Source of the DNA: Stenotrophomonas sp. 24(2023)
Lineage (GTDB): Bacteria; Pseudomonadota; Gammaproteobacteria; Xanthomonadales; Xanthomonadaceae
Assembly: GCF_030913365.1 (NCBI RefSeq)
Contig: NZ_CP133160.1
Span: forward strand, 3,138,001 to 3,202,000
Reading direction: 5' to 3'
Length of the DNA: 64,000 bases
Position numbers and translations under genes: made by a program. Below are positions 55,438-63,728 of the stretch, piece by piece. The notes beneath the pieces were generated by a model. It was not told the DNA's origin and did no database searches. It was given only the letters and a program-made list of their open reading frames with translations. Each line of letters begins with the position of its first letter. Position 1 is the stretch's first letter.

Positions 55438-56184
55438 TCAGACCTGCGCCAGGCCACCATCGGCGAACAGTTCCACGCCGTTGACGAAGGAGCTGTCGTC
55501 GGAAGCGAGGAACACGGCGACCTTGCCGATCTCATCAGCATCACCAGCGCGGCCAAGCGGAATCTGCTCGGCGAAGGCGGCCACGAGGGCATCGGCCTGC
55601 CCCGCGGGCGCCACGCCCAGCAGGCCCGGCGTCACCACTGGGCCGGGGCTGAGGACATTGACGCGGATCTTCCGCTCCTTCAGGTCAAGCACCCAGCTGC
55701 GGGCGAAGTTGCGCACAGCCGCCTTGGTGGCGCTGTAGACACTGAAGGCAGGTGTGCCCATGACCGAGGTGGTGGAACCGGTGATGATGATCGATGCGCC
55801 ATCCTTCAGCAGCGGCAACGCCTTCTGCACCGAGAACAGGGTTCCCTTCACGTTGGTGTTGAAGATCTGGTCGAAGTGCGCTTCGGTGATGCCGCCCAAC
55901 GGCGCGAATGAGCCGCCTCCGGCGTTGGCGAACAGCACGTCGATGTGGCCGGCCTTTTCGCGCACGGTGTCGTAGAGGCGGTCCAGATCGGCCAGCATGC
56001 CGATGTCACCCTGCACGGTAATGACGTTGCCGCCGATGTCCTGCGCGGCCCGTGCCAGATCCGCCTCACGGCGACCGGTGATGAAGACCGTGGCGCCCTC
56101 GGCAACGAAACGCTTGGCCGCCGCCAAGCCGATGCCGCTGTTGCCGCCGGTGACCACAGCTACTTTTCCTGCAAGCTTGCTCAT
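55438..56184 (-). CDS. Short-chain dehydrogenase/reductase
   Basis: 248 residues of the classical SDR type: TGGNSGIGLAAA cofactor loop, NAGGGS, catalytic Ser in ITGSTTS, YSATK with Tyr and Lys, and SPGPVVTP. It reduces or oxidises a small alcohol/ketone with NAD(P). Divergent from an HxlR-type regulator that probably controls it. Confidence 0.9.
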   Translation of the reverse strand: MSKLAGKVAVVTGGNSGIGLAAAKRFVAEGATVFITGRREADLARAAQDIGGNVITVQGDIGMLADLDRLYDTVREKAGHIDVLFANAGGGSFAPLGGITEAHFDQIFNTNVKGTLFSVQKALPLLKDGASIIITGSTTSVMGTPAFSVYSATKAAVRNFARSWVLDLKERKIRVNVLSPGPVVTPGLLGVAPAGQADALVAAFAEQIPLGRAGDADEIGKVAVFLASDDSSFVNGVELFADGGLAQV

Positions 56185-56242
56185 GGGGAGACCCCGTTGG
56201 TGATGGAGTCTTCATGCTCTGGGCCTGCTATCCTTCTAACAA

Positions 56243-56266
56243 GTATGCACCTTTTGGTAAGTGCAC
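56243..56266. promoter_or_regulatory. Putative HxlR operator
   Basis: GTA-N3-ACC-TTTT-GGT-N3-TGC is a dyad, in the 100-base gap between the divergent SDR and HxlR genes. ACC-N4-GGT cores are frequent in HxlR-family operators. It overlaps the expected promoter area of both genes. Confidence 0.45.
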
Positions 56267-56284
56267 CTCTGCGGAGAACGGGTC

Positions 56285-56683
56285 ATGTCCTCACGTCGTT
56301 TCGTCTGTGGCCTGGACGTTGTCCTGGCGGTACTTGGCGGGAAATGGAAGCTGCTGGCGCTCTATCATCTTGCGCATGGAACGCATCGTTATGCACAGCT
56401 GCGCCGCGCGATTGGCGGCGTGAGCGACAAGGTGCTGATCCAGCAGCTCAAGGAAATGCAGGCCGATGGTCTGGTTGATCGCACCGACCACCATGAAGTG
56501 CCTCCCCGCGTGGACTACGCGCTGACGCCGTTCGGGCGCTCGTTGGCTGAATCGTTCGGGCCGCTGTGCGAATGGGGCACCCGCCATGAAGCCGAGGTCG
56601 AGCGTGTCGTTGCACGCCGGCAGGTGGCGACGGCAGGCCTGCCTGATGCCATCACCGCCCCAGGTACACGCGCAGCGCGCTGA
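56285..56683 (+). CDS. HxlR-family transcriptional regulator
   Basis: 132 residues. The winged helix-turn-helix includes LAVLGGKWKLLALYHLAHGTHRYAQLRRAIGGVSDKVLIQQLKEMQADGLVDR, then DYALTPFGRSL. Typical HxlR proteins sense thiol or electrophile stress. The ATG after GGTC is preceded by GCGGAGAACGG. Confidence 0.88.
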   Translation: MSSRRFVCGLDVVLAVLGGKWKLLALYHLAHGTHRYAQLRRAIGGVSDKVLIQQLKEMQADGLVDRTDHHEVPPRVDYALTPFGRSLAESFGPLCEWGTRHEAEVERVVARRQVATAGLPDAITAPGTRAAR

Positions 56684-56792
56684 GCGGGCGGCGCGTGCCG
56701 GTGGCGGTTATCTGGTTATGGCCAAGCACAATTGGCGCGGGTGAATACGCCGGTCGAGCATGCACGTTCCGCCCGAACGTGCCGTAGCGCCC

Positions 56793-57527
56793 ATGCCTTC
56801 CATCCCCCCTGAGCCTGATTCCCTGCCCGCTGCCGACGTTGCCCTCAGCGACCAGGGCTGGGCTGACCTGCTTTCGCCGACGCGCCGCCGTCTGCTGGTC
56901 ACCACCGGCCTGGCCGGGGCCGCTGCGTCGGCCACGCTGGCCGCACCGGGCGCATCAGCGGCCACCACCGGGCCGGCCAACGGACTGTTCAACCGCGGCG
57001 GTGTGCTGGCACCGATCAAGGCGCCGCAGCCCGGGCAGAGCCCATGGGGGTATGCCACCGCCTCGCAGGCGACCGGGCAGCCGCCGGGCGTGCGCCCTGG
57101 TGAGCGCACGTTGCCGCAGGCACCGCGCGCCTACACCGCCATCCAGAGCTACCACGCCCACATCTACTTCGACGAAGACAGCTACCCCAAGGCCGCGCTG
57201 CTGCGCCGCTGGGTGGCCGAGCGCTTCCCGGTCGAACTGGGGGACTGGAACCTGGAGCCGCGCGGGCCGCATGTCACGCCTTCGTTCTACTTCGGCTTCA
57301 CCAACGAACTGCTGCCCATCGTGCTGCCCTGGCTGCAGCTCAACAGCCTGGGTCTGACCATCCTGCTGCACCCCAATACCGGCGATGGCCGTGCCGACCA
57401 CCTGTACTACGCGCTGTGGGTGAACCGCTCGCAGCCGGTCAATGCGTACAACTGGAACACGTCGGCGGACGAAGCCATCGAACGCATCTACCCGAACATC
57501 GTGCCGAGCGTGCCGCTGGAGGTGTGA
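56793..57527 (+). CDS. DOPA 4,5-dioxygenase-like protein with Tat-type signal
   Basis: 244 residues. SYHAHIYFDEDSYPKAA, RGPHVTPSFYFGF and LTILLHPNTGDGRADHLYYALWVN are the DOPA-dioxygenase family motifs, with metal-ligand histidines. The N-terminus is unusual: TRRRLLVTTGLAGAAASATLAAPGASA looks like a twin-arginine (Tat) signal with AxA site, while family members are mostly cytosolic. I chose the ATG MPSIPPEP; an in-frame ATG at 56760 is upstream. Confidence 0.8.
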   Translation: MPSIPPEPDSLPAADVALSDQGWADLLSPTRRRLLVTTGLAGAAASATLAAPGASAATTGPANGLFNRGGVLAPIKAPQPGQSPWGYATASQATGQPPGVRPGERTLPQAPRAYTAIQSYHAHIYFDEDSYPKAALLRRWVAERFPVELGDWNLEPRGPHVTPSFYFGFTNELLPIVLPWLQLNSLGLTILLHPNTGDGRADHLYYALWVNRSQPVNAYNWNTSADEAIERIYPNIVPSVPLEV

Positions 57528-57545
57528 ACCGCAGCGTGGCCGCCG

Positions 57546-58208
57546 TTATCCGGCGCTGCCGTCCGGCCATGACAACCGATACCGCCCGGCGTCGGCATGC
57601 AGCTGCACGCCGGTGTAGCCCGTGATATGGAGTCCCTGGTGTGGCGCACCCGTGGCGTGGGTGGCCATGACCACGATGACGGTGGCACCGGCCGCTTCGC
57701 CGGCCTGCATGCCCGCCGGTGCGTCCTCGAACACCAGGCAGTCGCACGCTTCGACGCCCAGCTGTGCCGCCGCGCTGAGATAGCCCTCGGGCGAAGGCTT
57801 GCCGACGCGGACATCCTCAGCGGTCACCATCACCGCAGGCAGGGGAAGCCCGGCCGCCTGCATCCGCCGTTCGGCCAGCAGGCGAGGGGCGGAGGTCACC
57901 ACGGCCCAGGCATCGGCCGGCAGTGACCGCAGGAACGCCGCAGCACCTTCAATGGCGTGCACGCCGTGCATGTCATCCAGTTCGGCATCGGTGATGGCGC
58001 GCGCTTCGCGTGCGATGTCGATGCCGGGCAGCTGCTGCCGGGCGATGGTTTCTTCCACGCGCACGCCGTGGATGGTCGGCAGCAGCACGGCAGGATCGAT
58101 GCCGTGCCGTCGTGCCCATGCGCCCCATACCCGTTCGGCGGCTTCGATGGAGGTCAGCAGGGTGCCGTCCATGTCGAACAGGAAGGCGCGGAACGAGGAG
58201 GGGCGCAT
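57546..58208 (-). CDS. HAD-family phosphatase
   Basis: 220 residues. The HAD motifs are FLFDMDGTLL (nucleophile Asp), VVTSAP, KPSPEGYL (Lys) and VFEDAPAGMQAGEAAG. This is the cap type of HAD-IA hydrolases acting on small phosphosugars or 2-phosphoglycolate-like substrates. The frame extends nine codons upstream. Convergent with the dioxygenase gene. Confidence 0.88.
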   Translation of the reverse strand: MRPSSFRAFLFDMDGTLLTSIEAAERVWGAWARRHGIDPAVLLPTIHGVRVEETIARQQLPGIDIAREARAITDAELDDMHGVHAIEGAAAFLRSLPADAWAVVTSAPRLLAERRMQAAGLPLPAVMVTAEDVRVGKPSPEGYLSAAAQLGVEACDCLVFEDAPAGMQAGEAAGATVIVVMATHATGAPHQGLHITGYTGVQLHADAGRYRLSWPDGSAG

Positions 58209-58330
58209 GGCGGGTTGAGTGGGGGCGGGTGACACGCCATGGTGCCACTGCGGGCGGCAGGTCTAACAATCGCTTTACGCAAAGCCTGCAACGGCTGGGT
58301 AGAGTTCGCCATCATTCACGCGGGGGCAGC

Positions 58331-59392
58331 ATGCACGGACGCATCAGCAGCAGATGGACGGCGCCGGCCGGCGCATGGGCGGTGGCGCTGCAGTTGGCCT
58401 TGGCCGGCGCGGTGGCGGCGGCGCCTCCCACACCGGCACCACCGGCGGTGCCGCCTGCCGTTGTGCCACCGGTGGTCGATCTGGCGACCCTGCAGGTGAC
58501 CGGTGAACAACCGGGCCCGGGGCTGTGGAAGGTCACCACGCCACAGGGCCATGTGCTGTCGATCCTGGGCACGGTGACGCCCATTCCGGCAGGCGTGCAG
58601 TGGCGTTCGGACGAGGTGCGCCAGGCCATCGCCGGGGCCGACCATGTGCTGGGTTCACCGGGCTGGACGCTGGATATGGACGTGGGCTTCTTCAAGGGGC
58701 TGACGTTGCTGCCGTTGGCGCGCAGCGCCATGCGTGACCCGGAGGGCCGGACGCTTCAGCAGCAGTTGCCTGCGGCCACCTACGCGCGCTGGGAGGGCTT
58801 GAAGCAGTCCTACCTGGGCCGCGATCGCGGGGTGGAGAAGGAGCGCCCGATGATCGCCTCCGGACGCCTGTACACGGCCTTCCTGAAGGGCAACGGGTTG
58901 CGCAACGGCAGCGAGGTCAGTGATGCGCTGAAGGCGGCCTACAAGGCGCGGGGGCTGAAATCCGAGGACACCCGCCTGAAGCTCAAGGTCGATGATGCAC
59001 GGGCGGCGCTGAAGGAAATGCAGGCGACCGACCTGGACGATGCCGCGTGCTTCGAGCGCACGCTGGACGTGGTGGAGTTCCAGGCGCCGGTGCTGCGCGA
59101 GCGCGCCAACGCGTGGGCGCTGGGCGATGTGGCGGCGCTGCGCCGGCTGTCCATGGCCGAGACCGTGCGTACCTGCGTGGAATCGATCGAAGATTCCAGC
59201 ATCGCCCGCCGCCGTGGCTGGACCAACCTGGAAGCGCGTGGCAAGGCGCAGTGGCTGGCGAAGGTGGATGCCGCTCTGGCCACGCACGCGCAGACGTTTG
59301 CGACCGTGCCGGTCAGCCTGCTGGTGGGGCCGTCCAACTACATCGACGCGCTGGTCGCCCGTGGCTACCAGCTGGAAGCGCCGCCGGAGTAA
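58331..59392 (+). CDS. TraB/GumN-family protein, exported
   Basis: 353 residues with an N-terminal signal (AGAWAVALQLALAGAVAA) and a Pro-rich linker. PGLWKVTTPQGHVLSILGTVTPIPAGVQWRSDEVRQAIAGAD is the GxH-like TraB start, but with GTVTP where GTxH is usual, so the metal ligand may be missing. CFERTLD and C-terminal Arg motifs remain. The function is uncertain; the family has proposed protease-like roles. Confidence 0.7.
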   Translation: MHGRISSRWTAPAGAWAVALQLALAGAVAAAPPTPAPPAVPPAVVPPVVDLATLQVTGEQPGPGLWKVTTPQGHVLSILGTVTPIPAGVQWRSDEVRQAIAGADHVLGSPGWTLDMDVGFFKGLTLLPLARSAMRDPEGRTLQQQLPAATYARWEGLKQSYLGRDRGVEKERPMIASGRLYTAFLKGNGLRNGSEVSDALKAAYKARGLKSEDTRLKLKVDDARAALKEMQATDLDDAACFERTLDVVEFQAPVLRERANAWALGDVAALRRLSMAETVRTCVESIEDSSIARRRGWTNLEARGKAQWLAKVDAALATHAQTFATVPVSLLVGPSNYIDALVARGYQLEAPPE

Positions 59393-59434
59393 GTCTTCCA
59401 TCGGCATGCGCGCGCTGCCGGCGCGTGCGTGCGA

Positions 59435-60067
59435 TCAATGGCGCGCGGCCAATGGGCTGCCCGCCAGCGCGGCGGTGACGCCGGCAAAGCCGCGCTCCAT
59501 CACCGCAGCGAAGGCCGGCACGGGCGGTTCGCGGCGGCGGTCGGCCGCCATGGCCTGGCCATAGCCGATCACCAGCGTGGACATCACCATGGCGGCAGCC
59601 AGCCGTGCCAATGCCGGGTCCACCGGCTCGGCGGCGGCCTCCAGCAGCAGCTCGGCCAGATCATCGCCGAGGGTGATCTGCAGTTGCCGCGCATGGGCGG
59701 ACAGGGCAGGGCTGGCCGCCACCGCCTTCCAGAACCGGCGCGCGCGCACGCTGACCCGCAACAGCGGATGGCCGTCCTCCAGCAATCGCCGCAGCAGGGC
59801 CAGCAGGGTCGGCAGCGGTGCATCCGGCGAGGCCAGCAGTGCCTGCCGCAGCAGGGTGCGGCTTTCTTCTTCGCGGTCGAACATCAGCTCTTCCTTGCAC
59901 AGGAAGTAGTTGAACACCGTCTTGCGCGACACCCCGGCGGCGTCGGCGATGTCGGCCACCGACACATTCTCGAAGCCGTGCCGGATGAACAGCAGCGTGG
60001 CCACGTTGGACAGGTGCTGGCGGGTGTCGGCCTTCTTCTGCTCCCGTCGTCCCAGGGGTTTTGACAT
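59435..60067 (-). CDS. TetR-family regulator
   Basis: 210 residues. The N-terminal HTH (ADTRQHLSNVATLLFIRHGFENVSVADIADAAGVSRKTVFNYF) is clear, and the C-terminal ligand pocket is divergent. It is divergent from the FAD monooxygenase gene, probably represses it and itself, and has a TTGCAC..GTGTAA dyad in the gap. Confidence 0.9.
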   Translation of the reverse strand: MSKPLGRREQKKADTRQHLSNVATLLFIRHGFENVSVADIADAAGVSRKTVFNYFLCKEELMFDREEESRTLLRQALLASPDAPLPTLLALLRRLLEDGHPLLRVSVRARRFWKAVAASPALSAHARQLQITLGDDLAELLLEAAAEPVDPALARLAAAMVMSTLVIGYGQAMAADRRREPPVPAFAAVMERGFAGVTAALAGSPLAARH

Positions 60068-60089
60068 CGGCGGTGTCCTGATCCAATAA

Positions 60090-60104
60090 TTGCACCCAGT
60101 GTAA
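60090..60104. promoter_or_regulatory. Putative TetR operator TTGCAC-N3-GTGTAA
   Basis: An inverted repeat with one mismatch, 23 bases upstream of the TetR gene start and 5 bases before the earliest ATG of the monooxygenase. Flanks are AT-rich, fitting an operator-promoter overlap. Confidence 0.5.
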
Positions 60105-60141
60105 CATTATGGCCGCATCCCGTGGCCATGGAGCGTGGGTC

Positions 60142-61704
60142 GTGGCACAAGACGAAGTGAAGTACGACGTGGTGGTGGCAGGGGCCGGCCCGGTAGGGCT
60201 GCTGCTGGCCTGCGAGCTGCGGCTGGGCGGGTGTTCGGTGCTGGTGCTGGAGCAGGCCGAGGATCCGGAATCGCCATTGAAGCGGCTGCCGTTCGGGTTG
60301 CGCGGGCTGAACGCACCGACCCTGGATGCGCTGGACCGGCGCGGGCTGCTGGCACCGCTGCAGGCCCTGCAGCCATTGGCGCCGAAGAAGCCCGATGCGC
60401 CGGTGGCCGCGCATTGGCTGCTGCAGAAACGGGCATCCGCCGGCCACTTTGCCGGCCTGCAGTTCTACCTGGACAACGTGGATGCCACCCGCTGGCCCTG
60501 GCGGCAGGCCGGGCCCGGCGGCAACCAGATGCCGACCGACATGGCTTCCATCGAGCAGGTGCTGGCGGCGCGCGCGGCCGAACTCGGCGTGCAGGTGCGG
60601 CGCGGGTACGCGGTGCACGCCGTCGATGCCACCGCCGACGGCGTGCGGGTGCAGGCTGGCGGGCAGGTGTTCAACGGCCGTTGGCTGGTGGGCTGCGATG
60701 GCGCGCGCAGCGTGGTGCGCAAGGCGTGTGGTTTTGCCGTGGAAGGCACCGCACCGGAATTCACCGGTTACTCGATCGAGGCGGCGCTGGACGATGCGGC
60801 ACTGCTGCAGCCGGGACGCCACTTCACCGAGACGGGCATGTACACGTTCACGCCGCCGTCGATGATCGCGCTGGTTGATTTCGATGGGGGACGGTTCCAC
60901 CGCAACGAACCCACGGTCGAACACGTGCAGGCGGTGCTGCGCCGCGTGTCGGGCACGGCGGTGGGCATCGGCGTGCTGCGCCAGGTGACGACGTGGACCG
61001 ATCGCGCGCTGCAGGCGACGTGCTACCGGCAGGGACGCGTGCTGCTGGCCGGTGATGCGGCGCACATGCACTCGCCGCTCGGTGGGCAGGGCCTGAACCT
61101 GGGCCTGGGCGATGCGATGAACCTGGGCTGGAAGCTGGCGGCGGTGGTGCGCGGCGACCATGCCGACACCCTGCTGGACAGCTATGCCGAAGAGCGTCAC
61201 CCGCTCGGTGCGGCGGTACTGGAATGGTCGCGCGCGCAGGTGGCGCTGATGCGCCCGGACCCCGGCATCCAGGCGCTGCGCACGGTGGTGGCGGCACTGG
61301 CCGACAGCCCCGATGGCGCCAGCTACTTCGCCGAGCGCGTGTGGGGCGTGGGCCAGCAGTATGCATGGGGCGCGGGGCATGCCTGGTGCGGTCGCAGCGC
61401 ACCGGACATCGCCTTCGCCGACGGCAGCCGCCTCGGCGAGCATCTGCGCACGGGGCAGGGGCTGTTGATCACCTTCGGCCCGCAGTCCTCGCTGCTGGCA
61501 CGCCTGCAGCCATGGGCAGATCGCGTGGCGGCCTGTGACTGCCAGGCCGTCGAGCGTTTCGGCCTGCAGGCGATGCTGGTGCGCCCGGATGGCATCGTGG
61601 CGTGGGCGGCCGAGGAGGGCGCGCTGGAGGAGGCAGCGTTGCATGACGCGCTGGTGCACTGGTTCGGCGTGCCATCTGCAGCGGTGCACCCGGCTGCCGG
61701 CTGA
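60142..61704 (+). CDS. FAD-dependent aromatic monooxygenase
   Basis: 520 residues. The dinucleotide-binding VVVAGAGPVGLLLA near the start, DG motif in GCDGARSVVRKACG and the GD motif in LLAGDAAHMHSPLGGQGLNLGLGDAMNLGWKLA are typical of the p-hydroxybenzoate hydroxylase family (MhpA/PgaE-like). It would hydroxylate an aromatic compound using NAD(P)H and O2. I prefer this GTG, with GGAG upstream; the ATG at 60109 abuts the dyad. Confidence 0.85.
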   Translation: MAQDEVKYDVVVAGAGPVGLLLACELRLGGCSVLVLEQAEDPESPLKRLPFGLRGLNAPTLDALDRRGLLAPLQALQPLAPKKPDAPVAAHWLLQKRASAGHFAGLQFYLDNVDATRWPWRQAGPGGNQMPTDMASIEQVLAARAAELGVQVRRGYAVHAVDATADGVRVQAGGQVFNGRWLVGCDGARSVVRKACGFAVEGTAPEFTGYSIEAALDDAALLQPGRHFTETGMYTFTPPSMIALVDFDGGRFHRNEPTVEHVQAVLRRVSGTAVGIGVLRQVTTWTDRALQATCYRQGRVLLAGDAAHMHSPLGGQGLNLGLGDAMNLGWKLAAVVRGDHADTLLDSYAEERHPLGAAVLEWSRAQVALMRPDPGIQALRTVVAALADSPDGASYFAERVWGVGQQYAWGAGHAWCGRSAPDIAFADGSRLGEHLRTGQGLLITFGPQSSLLARLQPWADRVAACDCQAVERFGLQAMLVRPDGIVAWAAEEGALEEAALHDALVHWFGVPSAAVHPAAG

Positions 61705-61801
61705 ACGTGCGTGCGGGTTTCATGCGCCCTGCACGGATTTTCACCTGTGGTTGCCGCGCACCGGCGGAGACTCGTCACCGTCATACCGCGAGGACACGAT
61801 C

Positions 61802-62164
61802 ATGAAGATGCGCATCCACATGCTGTGCCTGGGTTCCCTGCTGGCGGTATCCGCCGTTGCATCGGCGCAGACCTACGGGCCGCGCGATGAAGGGCGCAAG
61901 TTCAATGATGGCAGCCGCGTGGTCTGCAAGAACGTTGAAGTCCAGCGCAATTCCCGCGATCCCAATCGTATTGCCGGTACCGCCACCGGTGCGGTCGTGG
62001 GCGGCCTGCTCGGCAACCAGGTCGGCGGCGGCAACGGCAAGAAGCTGGCCACGGTGGCTGGTGCTGTCGCCGGTGGTGCGGTGGGCCGCAACGTGCAGGG
62101 CCGTTCGCAGGAACGCAATGGCGACCGTGTGGTCGAGCGCCGCTGCGAACGCGTCTACCGCTGA
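61802..62164 (+). CDS. Exported glycine-zipper protein
   Basis: 120 residues with signal peptide (HMLCLGSLLAVSAVASA). The mature part has a glycine zipper (GTATGAVVGGLLGNQVGGGNGKKLATVAGAVAGGAVGRNVQG) that can insert in a membrane, flanked by two cysteines (VVCKNVEVQ, ERRCERVY). Rickettsia 17-kDa-antigen-like (SlyB-type) proteins look alike, but a lipobox is absent. Confidence 0.8.
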   Translation: MKMRIHMLCLGSLLAVSAVASAQTYGPRDEGRKFNDGSRVVCKNVEVQRNSRDPNRIAGTATGAVVGGLLGNQVGGGNGKKLATVAGAVAGGAVGRNVQGRSQERNGDRVVERRCERVYR

Positions 62165-62202
62165 AGACACTGCTCCCCTTCCACATCCGTTGATGCAGTC
62201 AT

Positions 62203-62230
62203 CGAACGCCGGCCCCTGGGCCGGCGTTCG
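62203..62230 (+). terminator. Terminator after the glycine-zipper gene
   Basis: CGAACGCCGGCCC and GGCCGGCGTTCG form a long stem with a three-base loop, followed by TTGTT. It is 38 bases after the stop. Confidence 0.78.
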
Positions 62231-62302
62231 TTGTTGACGGCGGGCATTCCGGGGCGGTGATGGCGTGCGTATACTGCGCCGACCTCCAGGGATGAACACG
62301 AA

Positions 62303-63694
62303 GTGAACGAATCAGCTGCCCCGTCGAATGCCCTTGTCCCGCCACCCGGTGACGGGGATGCCCAGAGCGAACAGCAGGCAGGGGCAGCCCGTTTCGAGCG
62401 CGTGCGTGACCGCACCGACGAACTGGAGTTGTTCCTGTCGGGCCTGCTGGCGTTCGCGCTGCTTGCCGTACCGGACCGCCTGTTCGACCTGTGGGCCAGC
62501 AGCAGCGCGCATACCGCAGGGTTGCACTTCCATGCGCTGACCTTCGCGTTTTCCACGGCCGTGGGCATGTGCTACGTGCTGGCCCTGGCCCTGATCGCGC
62601 ATCTGGCGGTGCGGGCGTACTGGATCGGCCTGATCGGCCTGAAATCGCACTTTCCCAAGGGCGTTGACTGGGACCGGCTGAAATCGGTCGGGCCGGTGAC
62701 CCGCGCGTTCTACCAGCGGCAGGGCAGTGGGCTTGACGGTGCGATCGGGCGGGCGGACCGGCTGTCATCGCTGCTGTTTTCCGGAACGCTGATCTGTGTG
62801 CTGACCCTGGCCGGCAGTCTGGTGCTGGGCATCGTGTCACTGGCCATGGTGGGCCTGCTGGGTGCGGCGTTTGGCAACGTTGACCGCATCGCGATGGGCC
62901 TGGTGGCGGTGATCTTCATCGGCGCTGCCCTGTTCGTGATGCTGCCGATACTGCTGGAAAAGCGCATTGCGCGAAGCGCAGCGCTTGGCCGGGACACCAC
63001 CGCGCAGCGCCAGCGGCTGGAATGGATGCTGGCCGCGCAACAGCGCATGCCCATGCTGCGCCTGCTGCAGTCGATGCAGCTGACGCTGCAGAGCAATCTG
63101 AAGGGTCACACGTTCTCCATCGTCTACCTGCTCGGCATCACCTTCGCGATGTCGCTGGGCGCGCTGCAGATCGTCGGATCGATGAAGTTCTCGCTGTTCA
63201 ACCGCTACACGGTGGTGACCGAGGACGCCGTGGACAACGGCATGCTCAGCGCGCATTACGAATCGCTGCGGTCCCCGCATGACCAGCTGCTGCGTCTTCC
63301 GATGATCCCGGCTGACACGATCAGCAGCAGCCAGCTGCGGCTGTTCATTCCGCACCGGCCGCAGCGCGACAATGCCCTGGCCAGCGAGCGCTGCACGGCC
63401 TTGCCCGGCGGTGACAACCGCGCGCACGGACCGGCAGCGGCCACGTTGGCCACGCAGTGCCTGGCCCTGTTGTGGACGGTGACGCTGGATGGTGTCCCGG
63501 TTGACCTGGCGGGTTTCATGCCGATGGAGCGGCGTGACCTGGACATGCGCGGGTTGGTGGGCTACCTGCCGATGGCGGGGCTGGCACCGGGGCGGCACGA
63601 TCTGGCGCTGACCTGGAACGCTGCCGGCGGTGCCAAGGGGGTCGACCGTGCACGCGATTACCGCATTCCGTTCTGGTACGCACCGGGGCCGTAA
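62303..63694 (+). CDS. Large membrane protein of unknown function
   Basis: 463 residues from a GTG start. Up to five membrane spans occur between residues 48 and 310 (LSGLLAFALLAVPDRLF, LTFAFSTAVGMCYVLALALIAHLAV, LICVLTLAGSLVLGIVSLAMVGLLGA, IAMGLVAVIFIGAALFVMLPILL, FSIVYLLGITFAMSLGAL). The C-terminal 150 residues are a soluble strand-rich domain with RDYRIPFWYAPGP. No catalytic motif recognised. It is followed by a tandem repeat. Confidence 0.65.
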   Translation: MNESAAPSNALVPPPGDGDAQSEQQAGAARFERVRDRTDELELFLSGLLAFALLAVPDRLFDLWASSSAHTAGLHFHALTFAFSTAVGMCYVLALALIAHLAVRAYWIGLIGLKSHFPKGVDWDRLKSVGPVTRAFYQRQGSGLDGAIGRADRLSSLLFSGTLICVLTLAGSLVLGIVSLAMVGLLGAAFGNVDRIAMGLVAVIFIGAALFVMLPILLEKRIARSAALGRDTTAQRQRLEWMLAAQQRMPMLRLLQSMQLTLQSNLKGHTFSIVYLLGITFAMSLGALQIVGSMKFSLFNRYTVVTEDAVDNGMLSAHYESLRSPHDQLLRLPMIPADTISSSQLRLFIPHRPQRDNALASERCTALPGGDNRAHGPAAATLATQCLALLWTVTLDGVPVDLAGFMPMERRDLDMRGLVGYLPMAGLAPGRHDLALTWNAAGGAKGVDRARDYRIPFWYAPGP

Positions 63695-63728
63695 TCCGGT
63701 AACGCCCCGTCGTGCACGGCGGCGTGTG

